DNA from: Micromonospora yangpuensis
GTDB lineage: Bacteria > Actinomycetota > Actinomycetes > Mycobacteriales > Micromonosporaceae
DNA length: 64,000 bases
Reading direction: 5' to 3'
Assembly: GCF_900091615.1 (NCBI RefSeq)
Contig: NZ_FMIA01000002.1
Location: 310,001 to 374,000, forward strand
Shown here: in pieces, positions 1 through 8,450 of the stretch
Layout: each line of letters opens with the position of its first letter
Position numbering within the stretch: position 1 is the first letter of the stretch
The notes under the pieces: generated by a model
Databases searched by the model: none
What the model saw: only the letters and a program-made list of their open reading frames with translations
Told to the model about the DNA's origin: nothing
Made by a program: the position numbers and the translations under genes

Positions 1-2
1 CG

Positions 3-3000
3 GTGGGCGGGCTGATGCTCTTCGGGTACAACGTCTTCATCGGCCTCAAGCCGGAGACGACGGTGGACGACGTCTTCTCCCTGCACCGCTTCGAGCCGGA
101 CCCGGCCGGCGGCGGCTACCGGTTCGACGAGGTGGGCCGGACCGAACTGCCGGGGCTGCTGCGGGACCCCCGCTTCGAGCGGGACTTCAACGAGCTGTAC
201 CGGTACTACCGGCAGACCCGGCTGTTGCAGCTGCGCCGGGTCGAGGGCCGGTTGCTGGCGGTCTTCCAGACCGGCCCCCGGGTCGACGACGTCCGGGTGC
301 TGCGCTGGGCGGTCGGCACCGACGGCACCGTCGAGTACCTGGACAGTCGGGGCGAACGGGACCACGTCTTCCCGCCCAGCCACGACTTCGAGTGGACCCC
401 GACGGTCCGGGAGCACCACGTGCTCGGCCGGCACCCGCACATCTCCATCGAGGGGGAGGTGTTCGTCGAGACGGTCGGTGGTGACCTCACCGTCAAGGTG
501 GAGGACAACACCGAGACCGGGGAGGGCATCTACCGCGAGCCGGTCGACGAGCCGTTGCAGAGCCTGGCCGACGCCGAGATCGGTTACGCCCGGGTGGGTC
601 CGCTGATCCTGCTGCGGATCCGGCCGTACAAGGAGACCGAGTGGCGGCACCTGGTCTTCAACACGCTCACCCGGCAGGTGGCCCGGCTGGACGGGATCGG
701 GGTGGCCTGCCAACGGCTGCCGGAGGACCACGGGATCATCTTCCCCGGCGGCTACCACCTGGCCACCGGTGAGACGCGGACCTTCGACACCGAGGTCGCC
801 GACCTGGAGTTCGAGCGGGTGGTCCGCTCCACCAACGGCGAGGACGTGCTCTACGTCTTCCACGGCCGGGCGGAGGGCCGGTCGCTGCTGCTGCCGTACA
901 ACGCGATCCGCAAGGAGGTGGCGGCCCCGATCCCCTGCCACGGGTTCTCCCTCTTCGACGACGGCACGCTTGTGGTGTTCCGGGCGGTCTCCGAGGAGCC
1001 CACCCGGGTCCATCCGATGCAGGTCTGGCAGACCCCGTTCCTCTCCGACAGCTACGCCGCCGCCCAACCCGTGGGGACCGGGCCGCTGGAACGCGTGGGC
1101 AACGCCGACCTGGTCCGGGGCATCTCGGACTGCCTCTCGGTGGCGCGTACGGCCGGTGACACCGGGGCGGCGGCCGGGCTGCACGAGTCGCTGATCGCCG
1201 CCTGCACCCGGATCTTCGACCACTACCACTGGCTGGCCGACGAGGAGCTGGGCAACCTGGCCGCCCCGCTGGCCGAGGTACGGGCCACCGCCGGTCAGGT
1301 GCTCGACGAGTACGAGAAGGTCCGTGCGCTGACCGCGCAGGCGGCCCGGGAGCTGACCGCCACCGCCGAGCAGGTCGCCTCGTTGAGTCGCCGAGTCCGG
1401 GGCGAGGCGCCACTGAGCGCCGACGACTGGGTCCGCCAGCTCGCCGGGCTCCGGCAGGCCCAGGGGCACCTGGTGACCGTGGGCGAGCTGCACTACGTCG
1501 ACCAGGAGCGGATCGCCGAGCTGGCCGCCCGGCTGGACGACGACCTGGCCTACGCCGGCCGGCGGGCGGTGGACTTCCTCAGCCGCGACGACGCCTTCGA
1601 GGCGTACCGGTCGGAGGTGGCGCGGCTGGCCGAACGGGCCGCCGCGATCGGCACGGTCGCCGAGGCGACCCCGGTCGGCGACGAGCTTGCCGAGCGGGCC
1701 GACGGGCTGCAGACCATCACCGAGGTGGTCGGTGGCCTCGACATCGCCGACGCGACGGTACGCACCCAGATCCTGGCGAGCATCGGCGAGGTGCTCGGCG
1801 GGGTCAACCGGGCCCGGGCGGCGCTGGACGGTCGCCGGCGCGAGCTGCGCCAGGCCGAGGGGCGGGCCGGCTTCGCCGCCGAGTTCGCCCTGCTCGGGCA
1901 GGCGGTGACCGGGGCGCTGGCGGCGGCGGACACCCCGGAACGCTGCGACGAGCAGCTCGGCCGGCTGCTGTTGCAGGTGGAGACGCTGGAGGCGCGGTTC
2001 GGGGAGTTCGACGACTTCCTGGACGAGTTGACCACCCGCCGGGCCGACATCTACGAGGCGTTCTCCTCGCGCAAGCAGGCCCTGCTCGACGACCGGGCCC
2101 GCCGGGCGGACCGGATGGTCTCCTCGGCCGAGCGGATCCTGGTGAGCGTGCAGCGCCGGGTCGGCACCCTGGGCACCCTGGACGAGATCAACACCTACTT
2201 CGCCTCGGACGCGATGGTGGGTCGACTGCGGTCGGTCGTCGACGAGCTGCGTACCCTCGGCGATCCGGTCCGGGCCGAGGAGCTGGACGGCCGGATCCGG
2301 GCCGCCCGCCAGGAGGCCGGGCGCGGCCTGCGGGACCGGCTGGACCTGTACGCCGACGGCGGGGAGACGATCCGGCTGGGGCGGCACCGGTTCGCGGTCA
2401 ACACCCAGGCGATCGACGTGACCGTGGTGCCGCACGACGGGCGGATGGCCATCGCGGTCACCGGCACCGACTACCGGGCCCCGGTCGTCGACGAGCAGTT
2501 CCAGTCCACCCGCCGGTTCTGGGACCAGCTCCTGGTCTCCGAGTCCCCGCAGGTGTACCGGGCGGAATACCTGGCCACCTCGATCCTGGCCGACGCCGAG
2601 GCCGGCCGGGGCACCCTGCGGCTGGACGCCCTCCAGGCCGCGGCCCTCGACCCGGACCAGCTCCGCGAGCTGGTCCGGACCGTCGCCGAGACCCGCTACG
2701 ACGAGGGGTACGAGCGCGGCGTGCACGACCACGACGCGGCGACCATCCTGGGTACGCTGCTGCGCCTGCACGCCGCGGCCGGGCTGCTGCGGCACCCGCC
2801 CGCCGCCCGGGCCGCCGCCCAGCTCTTCTGGCGCTTCGGCAGCACCGAACCGGCCCGACTGGCCTGGTCGGCACGGGCGGTCTCGCTGGCCCGGGCGCGG
2901 GCCCGGTTCGGCCGGCCCCCGCTCGACTCCGGCCAGGGGGACGCCATCGACCGGTGGCACACCGAGCTGGCCGCCGCGATCGGCACGTTCCTCGGCGAGC

Positions 3001-4766
3001 GCGGCCTGACCGGGCCGGCCGCCGAGGCCGACCTGGCCGGGGCGTACCTCTTCGAGGAGGTGGCCCAGACACCTGTCGGCTTCGTCACTGGGGCCGGCGC
3101 GCGTACCCTGCTCGACCGGTTCCGGCGGGCCCTCGGCGGCCGGCAGTCCCGGTCCAGCCGGGAGTTCGACGACGACCTGCGGGCCGTCGGCGACGACCTG
3201 GCCAGCCGGTACCAGCTGGTCGAGGCGTGGCTGACCGCGTTCCTGGCCACCGACGACGGACAGCTCTCCGGCTACGACCTGCCGGAGGCGGTCGCGGTCG
3301 AACTGTGCGGCCCGGACCTGCCCCGGCGGGAGACCGGGGCGGCGCTGGCCGGCACGGTCGACGGACTGCTCGGCACCCACCCCCGGCTCAGCGGGGGGCG
3401 GCTGGAGCTGCGGCTCGACGAGACGCTGGCCCGGGTCGGCCGGTTCCGCACCGAGCAGGTCCCGGCGTACCGGGACTTCCAGCACCGCCGCAACGAGCTG
3501 GTGGCCGCCGAGCGGGACCGGTTGCGGCTCACCGAGTTCCAGCCGAAGGTGATGAGCGCGTTCGTCCGCAACCGGTTGCTGGACGAGGTCTACCTGCCGC
3601 TGATCGGCGACAACCTGGCCCGGCAGCTCGGGGCCACCGGGGAGAACAAGCGGGTCGACCAGATGGGCCTGCTGCTGCTGATCTCCCCGCCGGGCTACGG
3701 CAAGACCACCCTGATGGAGTACGTCGCCAGCCGGCTCGGCCTGGTCTTCGTCAAGGTCAACGGGCCGGCCCTGGGCTCGCAGGTCACCTCCCTGGACCCG
3801 GCCGAGGCACCCGACGCCACCGCCCGGCAGGAGGTGGAGAAGATCTCCTTCGCCCTGGAGATGGGCAACAACGTCCTGCTCTACCTGGACGACATCCAGC
3901 ACACCTCACCGGAGCTGCTGCAGAAGTTCATCCCGCTCTGCGACGCCCAGCGCCGGATGGAGGGCGTCTGGGAGGGCCGGACCCGCACCTACGACCTGCG
4001 CGGGAAGCGGTTCGCGGTGTGCATGGCCGGTAACCCGTACACCGAGTCGGGCAAGCGGTTCCGGGTGCCGGACATGCTGGCCAACCGGGCCGACGTGTGG
4101 AACCTCGGTGACGTGCTCTCCGGCCGGGAGGAGGCGTTCGCGTTGAGCTACATCGAGAACGCCCTGACCGCCAACACGGTGCTCGCGCCGCTGTCCACCC
4201 GGGACCGTGGCGACCTGGAGCTGCTGGTCCGGCTGGCGAGGGGCGACGACTCGGTCCGCCCGGACCAGCTCAGCCACCCGTACTCCGGGGTCGAACTGGA
4301 GCAGATCGTCTCGGTGCTGCGCAAGCTGCTGCACGTACAGCGGGTGGTGTTGACCAACAACCAGGCGTACATCGCCTCGGCGGCGCAGGCCGACGCGTCG
4401 CGTACCGAGCCGCCGTTCCAGTTGCAGGGGTCGTACCGCAACATGAACAAGCTGGCCGAGAAGGTCGTCCCGGTGCTCAACGACGCGGAGCTGGAGGCCG
4501 TGATCGACGACCACTACGTCGGCGAGGCGCAGACCCTGGCCGCCGGGGCGGAGGCCAACCTGCTCAAGCTCGCCGAGCTGCGCGGTCGGCTCAGCCCGGA
4601 ACAGGCCCGCCGCTGGGCCGAGGTGAAGGCCGGCTTCCTGCGCGCCCGCGCCCTCGGTGGGGCCGGCGACGACCCGCTGGACCGCGCGGTCGGGGCGCTG
4701 GGCCTGCTCGCCGACCGGGTCGGCGGGGTGGAGGCCGCCATCGGCCGCGCCACCAGCCACCCCTGA
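3..4766 (+). CDS. DNA repair-type AAA ATPase, 5' truncated by window edge
   Basis: At least 1,587 residues are visible and the true start is probably upstream, because the reading frame is open to the window edge and the first visible residues look internal. The protein is a very large ATPase. Its middle (about residues 420-750) is rich in charged Ala/Glu/Arg helices, likely coiled coil. A Walker A motif (SPPGYGKTT) lies near residue 1230 and a Walker B (LLYLDDIQ) near residue 1291, followed by AAA-like sensor regions. This matches the family annotated as DNA repair ATPase in actinomycetes; the repair role is inherited annotation, not shown by the sequence. No partner gene is visible because the upstream side is missing. 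Confidence is high for a P-loop ATPase and moderate for the biological role. Confidence 0.85.
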   Translation: MGGLMLFGYNVFIGLKPETTVDDVFSLHRFEPDPAGGGYRFDEVGRTELPGLLRDPRFERDFNELYRYYRQTRLLQLRRVEGRLLAVFQTGPRVDDVRVLRWAVGTDGTVEYLDSRGERDHVFPPSHDFEWTPTVREHHVLGRHPHISIEGEVFVETVGGDLTVKVEDNTETGEGIYREPVDEPLQSLADAEIGYARVGPLILLRIRPYKETEWRHLVFNTLTRQVARLDGIGVACQRLPEDHGIIFPGGYHLATGETRTFDTEVADLEFERVVRSTNGEDVLYVFHGRAEGRSLLLPYNAIRKEVAAPIPCHGFSLFDDGTLVVFRAVSEEPTRVHPMQVWQTPFLSDSYAAAQPVGTGPLERVGNADLVRGISDCLSVARTAGDTGAAAGLHESLIAACTRIFDHYHWLADEELGNLAAPLAEVRATAGQVLDEYEKVRALTAQAARELTATAEQVASLSRRVRGEAPLSADDWVRQLAGLRQAQGHLVTVGELHYVDQERIAELAARLDDDLAYAGRRAVDFLSRDDAFEAYRSEVARLAERAAAIGTVAEATPVGDELAERADGLQTITEVVGGLDIADATVRTQILASIGEVLGGVNRARAALDGRRRELRQAEGRAGFAAEFALLGQAVTGALAAADTPERCDEQLGRLLLQVETLEARFGEFDDFLDELTTRRADIYEAFSSRKQALLDDRARRADRMVSSAERILVSVQRRVGTLGTLDEINTYFASDAMVGRLRSVVDELRTLGDPVRAEELDGRIRAARQEAGRGLRDRLDLYADGGETIRLGRHRFAVNTQAIDVTVVPHDGRMAIAVTGTDYRAPVVDEQFQSTRRFWDQLLVSESPQVYRAEYLATSILADAEAGRGTLRLDALQAAALDPDQLRELVRTVAETRYDEGYERGVHDHDAATILGTLLRLHAAAGLLRHPPAARAAAQLFWRFGSTEPARLAWSARAVSLARARARFGRPPLDSGQGDAIDRWHTELAAAIGTFLGERGLTGPAAEADLAGAYLFEEVAQTPVGFVTGAGARTLLDRFRRALGGRQSRSSREFDDDLRAVGDDLASRYQLVEAWLTAFLATDDGQLSGYDLPEAVAVELCGPDLPRRETGAALAGTVDGLLGTHPRLSGGRLELRLDETLARVGRFRTEQVPAYRDFQHRRNELVAAERDRLRLTEFQPKVMSAFVRNRLLDEVYLPLIGDNLARQLGATGENKRVDQMGLLLLISPPGYGKTTLMEYVASRLGLVFVKVNGPALGSQVTSLDPAEAPDATARQEVEKISFALEMGNNVLLYLDDIQHTSPELLQKFIPLCDAQRRMEGVWEGRTRTYDLRGKRFAVCMAGNPYTESGKRFRVPDMLANRADVWNLGDVLSGREEAFALSYIENALTANTVLAPLSTRDRGDLELLVRLARGDDSVRPDQLSHPYSGVELEQIVSVLRKLLHVQRVVLTNNQAYIASAAQADASRTEPPFQLQGSYRNMNKLAEKVVPVLNDAELEAVIDDHYVGEAQTLAAGAEANLLKLAELRGRLSPEQARRWAEVKAGFLRARALGGAGDDPLDRAVGALGLLADRVGGVEAAIGRATSHP

Positions 4767-4799
4767 CCCTGCCAAGCCCCCGCCTCCACTCGCCCGGCC

Positions 4800-4945
4800 A
4801 CCACCGCCAGTCCCTGGATGTGGTGGCCGGTAGGGCGACCGCCCGCGACTGGTTCGTGGATGTGGTGGTCGGTGGGGCGGCCGCAGGCCACTTGTTCCTG
4901 GATGTTGCGGTTGCCGGTCGGCCCGGTGGGGTGCGGTGGGGGCTC
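4800..4945. repeat. Degenerate ~43-bp direct repeat, about three copies
   Basis: Three imperfect units each begin near TGGATGTGGTGG or TGGATGTTGCGG and are spaced about 43 bp apart. They lie between the convergent ends of the ATPase and SCP2 genes. The units diverge in their second halves. I see no open frame with coding character; it is intergenic filler or a decayed minisatellite. Confidence 0.5.
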
Positions 4946-4953
4946 GGCGGGGG

Positions 4954-5406
4954 TCAGGCCTTGGGGATGTCGAACAGGTTGGCGATGTTGGCGGCCAGGC
5001 CCAGGTCACCCTTGGCCTTCAGCTTGCCCGTCATGAACATCATCACCGGGTTGGCCGCTCCGGAAACGATCTTGAGGAACTCGACCGGACCCATCGTGAG
5101 GCTGAGCTTCGGCTCGTGCTGCGGGGTCTCGTTGACGGTGCAGGTGCCGTCGGCGATGACCACCTCGTAGGAGTCCGTGCCGCCGTCGGGACGGCCACCG
5201 ATGTTCCAGTGGATCACCGCGTTGGTGTTGCCGGCCTTCTCCGGGCGGAAGATGGTCGGCATCCGTCCGAAGACCTCGCCGAGCACCCTGCCCCGCATCG
5301 GGCCCGACATCACCTCGGCGATCTTGGCGTCCGGGGTGGACTTGACCAGCTTGGCGAACTCCTTCGGGCCGTAGTTGGCGAAGGTGGCCGGGTCGAACTC
5401 AGTCAT
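4954..5406 (-). CDS. SCP2 sterol-binding domain protein
   Basis: A 150-residue, single-domain soluble protein with no signal peptide. The body and tail (motifs such as LTMGPVEFLKIVSG and MFMTGKLKAKGDL) are typical of the SCP2/sterol-carrier fold: a hydrophobic groove-forming region followed by the GKLK...GD...A segment near the C-terminus. The family binds lipids or acyl-CoA-like ligands, but the ligand cannot be read from sequence. The ATG start has a divergent neighbour (HEAT-like gene) across about 190 bp. It is convergent with the ATPase gene. Length is normal for a stand-alone bacterial SCP2 protein. Confidence 0.85.
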   Translation of the reverse strand: MTEFDPATFANYGPKEFAKLVKSTPDAKIAEVMSGPMRGRVLGEVFGRMPTIFRPEKAGNTNAVIHWNIGGRPDGGTDSYEVVIADGTCTVNETPQHEPKLSLTMGPVEFLKIVSGAANPVMMFMTGKLKAKGDLGLAANIANLFDIPKA

Positions 5407-5500
5407 GGTGGATGTGCCCTCTCGCGCGCCGTCCGGTCTCGGTTACTCCGGCGTAAACCTACGCACGAGTAGATACCCCCCGCAACCGCTCCCCCCGTGT

Positions 5501-5546
5501 AAGGAAGGGCCCCCTGTTAACGCATTCTGTATAGGAAGGGCCCCTT
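5501..5546. repeat. AAGGAAGGGCCCC-GTTAACGC dispersed repeat, one and a half copies
   Basis: The segment 5501-5527 matches 37883-37909 with a single substitution, and a second partial copy (AGGAAGGGCCCCTT) follows at 5533-5546. It sits in the divergent promoter region between the SCP2 and HEAT-like genes. The same core forms a perfect inverted repeat downstream of purB, so this is a dispersed intergenic family, not a gene-specific operator. Confidence 0.8.
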
Positions 5547-5596
5547 CCAAACAGGCATTGGGTGGAACTGTCGGTGGGACGGGTCAGGATGGTCGC

Positions 5597-7048
5597 GTGC
5601 TTGACGGAATCGACGACATCCAGTGGTCACGACTCGGCCACGCCTACGGGTCGGCCGCCGACGTGCCCGACCAGATCCGCGCCCTGCGCTCACCCGAGCA
5701 GCCGGTGCGCCAGCAGGCCCTGAACGCGCTCTTCGGCAACATCTTCCACCAGGGCACCCGCTACCAGGCCAGCGCGTACGCGGTGCCCTTCCTGCTCGAA
5801 CTGCTCGCCGACCCGGACACGCCGGAGCCGGACTGGTTGCTCACCCTGCTCACCTCGCTGGCCATCGGTTACGACGAGAGCTTCCTGCCCGACGGCTTCC
5901 CGGTCGGTGAGTGCCGCCAGGCGGCGCGGGGCGGACGGGAGCTGCTCGCCGCCAAGCCACCACCGTGGGTCGGCGAGGACGAGGACGAGGACGACAAGGA
6001 GTACGTCGAGTACGAGTACGTCGAGTCGCTGAGCGCGGCGGACCAGGACCGGCTCTGGACGTACGTCGCGTTGGCGGTGTACGACGCGGTCCGGGCCGGC
6101 GTCCCGCTGTTCCGTAGCCTGCTCGACCACTCCGACCCCGGGGTACGGGCCGGAGCGGCGTACGCGTTGGGCTGGTTTCCGGAGGAGGCGGCCGGCAGTC
6201 TTCCCGCCTTGACCGCACTGATCGCGGGCGGTGGCCGGGCCGAGCGAGTTGGCGGCGTCGACGCCGAACGGCCCGACGGCGCGGACTTCGAACCGTCCGA
6301 CGGCGCGGAGGTCGAACGGCCCGACGGCGCGGAGGTCGAACGGCCCGACGGCGCGGACTTCGAACCGTCCGGCGGGGCGGACTTCGAACCGTCCGGCGGG
6401 GCGGAGTTCGAACCGTCCGGCGGGGTGCGACGGACGCCAGCCGAGGTGGCGACCGCTGTGGTGGCGGCGGGGCTGCTCGGGGCGGCACCGTACGCCGGCC
6501 TGCTGGCCGATCCGCGACCCGTGGTGCGCTGGGCAGCGGCCGTCGGGCGGGCCCGGGTGCTGGGCGCGGAGGTCGACGCGGCGACCGTCGACGAGTTGCT
6601 GCGGTGGCTGGCCGTCACCCCGGCCGGGTCCCCACACCGACCCGAGACCGACGGTCACGTGCCGTTCCTCGACGGCGACCTGGGCGGGTACGCGGCACTG
6701 GCCCTGCGGCAGCTCGGCCCGGCCTACGCCGACCGGGCCTTCGACGCGTTGCTCGACCGGCTGCCCGCCGTCAGCGGAACCGAGGCGTTGCCGGTGGCCA
6801 CGGAGGCGCTGCGGACGGCGTTCCCGGCCGGCGCACCCCCCACCGGCGCGCCGGTCGCCGAGTTGCTCCCCGATCAACGGCGCCTGGTCGAGGTGCTGGC
6901 CCGTTCGCCGCGACCGTGGTTGATCGGCGAGAGCGTCTTCGGCAACTTCAGCTCGTTGCTCCGCGGGTACGGCCTGCCCGCCGACCGGGACGCGATGCGG
7001 GCGTATCTTGCCGACAGCGTCGGGGTGGCCGGCGGAGGGCCTGGCTGA
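5597..7048 (+). CDS. HEAT-like repeat protein with an in-frame octapeptide repeat insert
   Basis: The start is taken at GTG 5597 (VLDGIDDIQWSRLGHAYG), because the longer open frame runs back through the intergenic repeat and the neighbouring promoter. The protein has 483 residues. The N-terminal half and the C-terminal half resemble alpha-solenoid (HEAT/PBS-lyase-like) segments, for example SDPGVRAGAAYALGWFPEEA and DPRPVVRWAAAVGRARV. An acidic stretch (EDEDEDDKEYVEYEYVE) is near residue 130. Between the solenoid halves, residues about 219-275 are seven or so degenerate 8-residue units alternating ERPDGAE/D and FEPSGGAD/E. Solenoids of this type are protein-binding scaffolds; no enzyme motif is visible and the function is unknown. 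Confidence 0.7.
   Translation: MLDGIDDIQWSRLGHAYGSAADVPDQIRALRSPEQPVRQQALNALFGNIFHQGTRYQASAYAVPFLLELLADPDTPEPDWLLTLLTSLAIGYDESFLPDGFPVGECRQAARGGRELLAAKPPPWVGEDEDEDDKEYVEYEYVESLSAADQDRLWTYVALAVYDAVRAGVPLFRSLLDHSDPGVRAGAAYALGWFPEEAAGSLPALTALIAGGGRAERVGGVDAERPDGADFEPSDGAEVERPDGAEVERPDGADFEPSGGADFEPSGGAEFEPSGGVRRTPAEVATAVVAAGLLGAAPYAGLLADPRPVVRWAAAVGRARVLGAEVDAATVDELLRWLAVTPAGSPHRPETDGHVPFLDGDLGGYAALALRQLGPAYADRAFDALLDRLPAVSGTEALPVATEALRTAFPAGAPPTGAPVAELLPDQRRLVEVLARSPRPWLIGESVFGNFSSLLRGYGLPADRDAMRAYLADSVGVAGGGPG
6253..6425. repeat. 24-bp in-frame coding tandem repeat
   Basis: About seven units of 24 bp (type GTCGAACGGCCCGACGGCGC with variable ends) encode 8-residue repeats inside the HEAT-like protein. 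Two adjacent units are identical at nucleotide level and others differ by a few bases, which points to recent slippage or unequal exchange. The period keeps the frame, so copy-number change would alter only linker length. Confidence 0.85.
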
Positions 7049-7093
7049 GGCCGCACCGACCCACATGGGCGGGGCGGTCCAACCGACGAACAT

Positions 7094-7723
7094 TCAGCGG
7101 ACGGCGGTCCGGCGGCGGGAGGCTCGGCGGTGGATCCGGCGGCGTAGCCACCTGGCCGCCTCCAGCAGTCCGGTGACGGCCACGGACAGTCCGACGCCGA
7201 CCAGGATGCCCTTGACCGGGTCGCGTTCGAAGGCCAGCCCGCCGAAGTAGCCGAGCAGCCCGCAGTAAAGGGCCCACAACGTGGCCGCGAGCGCGTCGTA
7301 GAGCAGGAAGAAGCGCAGCGGGTAGCGGACCGCGCCCATGGTCAGGGTCACTGCGGTCCGCCCACCGGGCAGGTACCGGGCGGTGGTGAGGATCATGCCG
7401 CCGCGCCGGTCCACCGCCCGGCGGGCCCACCGCGACCCGGCCCGCCGTCGGCTCTCTGCCGGTGACCGGTCCAGCCGGCCGCTGCCGCCGTACCGTCCGA
7501 CGGCGTACGAGAGGTGGTCGCCGGCGAGCGCGCCCAGGGCGGCCAGCACGATTACCCAGGTCAGGTCGGGTGGACCGGTGGCTGCGAAGACCCCGGCGGT
7601 GACCACCACCGTCTCCCCTGGGACGGCCGGAAAGACCGCGTCCACCGCCGTGATCACGAAGATCACCAGGTAGACCCAGGGCGAGGTGACCGTCTCCCGG
7701 AGCAGGTCGAGCAGCGACTGCAT
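7094..7723 (-). CDS. DedA/SNARE-associated family membrane protein
   Basis: A 209-residue integral membrane protein. ATG 7723 (MQSLLDLLRETVTSPW) is chosen because the longer frame runs into the heptamer microsatellite. Hydrophobic segments, a re-entrant-like VDAVFPAVPGETVVV motif near residues 25-40, and the ARYLPGGRTAVTLTMG motif near residue 120 are hallmarks of the DedA family. DedA proteins have been linked to lipid flipping and membrane homeostasis; the specific substrate cannot be read here. A basic tail (RRRIHRRASRRR) probably faces the cytoplasm. The gene converges with the HEAT-like gene and has the G-rich repeat about 170 bp upstream of its start. Confidence 0.88.
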   Translation of the reverse strand: MQSLLDLLRETVTSPWVYLVIFVITAVDAVFPAVPGETVVVTAGVFAATGPPDLTWVIVLAALGALAGDHLSYAVGRYGGSGRLDRSPAESRRRAGSRWARRAVDRRGGMILTTARYLPGGRTAVTLTMGAVRYPLRFFLLYDALAATLWALYCGLLGYFGGLAFERDPVKGILVGVGLSVAVTGLLEAARWLRRRIHRRASRRRTAVR

Positions 7724-7842
7724 GCCCCCATGCTCGACGGTACGGCTTGACGAATGCCGCGAAACGGTGCTTCTCGGGCTAATGACTGCCTGGTGGTGGC
7801 GCTCCTTGACGTAGCCCGAGGCTGGTTCGGGGTCACGGTCCG

Positions 7843-7890
7843 GATCTTGGAAGAAAAGTGCCCCTATCGGGGCCTCATTCTTCCAAGATC
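7843..7890. repeat. Hairpin repeat family A, copy 1
   Basis: A perfect 13-bp outer inverted repeat (GATCTTGGAAGAA at 7843-7855, complement at 7878-7890) encloses an inner GCCCC...GGGGC stem (7860-7873). A second copy with the same outer and inner stems is at 17641-17690. The shared layout marks it as a dispersed structured repeat, not a chance terminator. Confidence 0.85.
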
Positions 7891-7894
7891 TTCG

Positions 7895-8032
7895 GCGAAG
7901 GGCGAAGGGCGAAGGGCGAAGGGCGAAGGGCGAAGGGCGAAGGGCGAAGGGCGAAGGGCGAAGGGTGAAGGGCGAAGGGTGAAGGGTGAAGGGTGAAGGG
8001 TGAAGGGCGAAGGGCGAAGGGCGAAGGGCGCA
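7895..8032. repeat. Heptamer microsatellite (GCGAAGG / GTGAAGG)n, about 19 copies
   Basis: An uninterrupted run of a 7-bp unit, with most units GCGAAGG and several GTGAAGG variants clustered towards 7970-8005. Each unit contributes a GGG run separated by a 4-base CGAA or TGAA spacer, so the plus strand is a long series of canonical G-quadruplex motifs. Seven is not a multiple of three, so all frames stay open and give spurious open frames on both strands. It lies in the gene-free zone upstream of the DedA gene. Confidence 0.95.
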
Positions 8033-8177
8033 AGTCTCCCACGTGACCATGGCTGTTGCAGACGCACAGCAGGCATAAAAATGGGGCAAGTCCGGCCCAA
8101 ACTCCCTTCTGCTCCCCGACCACCCCCCGACCCACCCCCCGACCCACCTGCCCCGTCACCGCCGAAGCGGAACCCGA
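8033..8177. other. Gene-free stretch with C-rich tract
   Basis: Between the microsatellite and hairpin B1 there is no credible gene. A C-rich tract near 8115-8150 contains short CCACCCCCCGAC direct repeats. I see no promoter or RNA gene. Confidence 0.4.
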
Positions 8178-8232
8178 TGTAGATCTTGGACACTTACCGT
8201 CCAAATAGAACGGTAAGTGTCCAAGATCTACA
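8178..8232. repeat. Hairpin repeat family B, copy 1
   Basis: A perfect 22-bp inverted repeat (arms 8178-8199 and 8211-8232, 11-base loop) with core AGATCTTGGACACTTACC. A second copy at 17785-17835 pairs just as perfectly but carries a compensated C-G to T-A change in the stem. The region 8233-8450 that follows holds nothing I can assign. Confidence 0.9.
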
Positions 8233-8450
8233 CCCCGGCCGGGTGTGAAGAGGGCGAGGCGCATCGGCCGTGGGAGGGGGTGGGAGTCGGGGCGTTCTGC
8301 GGGTCAGGGTTGGTGGCGGTGACCGGGCGACCGAACCACCCCTGTCCCGTCAGGCCTGGGAGGCGTCGACAGCAGGCGGGGTGATTGGAAGAAAACGGCC
8401 CTGGGCCCTGCCGCAGATGCCTCGCAGGCGGGACGTCGGGGGCCGCTCGG

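Noticed and set aside
5375..5596. Upstream 74 codons of the HEAT-like frame
   Set aside because: They overlap the SCP2 promoter and the dispersed repeat and show no coding character; GTG 5597 is preferred.
7895..8032. CRISPR-like array
   Set aside because: Units are 7 bp without unique spacers and no cas genes occur nearby.
7724..8089. Extension of the DedA frame upstream through the heptamer repeat (ALRPSPF-type peptide)
   Set aside because: The microsatellite keeps every frame open; the peptide has no family match, and ATG 7723 fits the DedA N-terminus.
7754..8264. Several open frames on both strands across the heptamer array
   Set aside because: Seven-base repeats with no stops in any frame create them; composition is purely repetitive.
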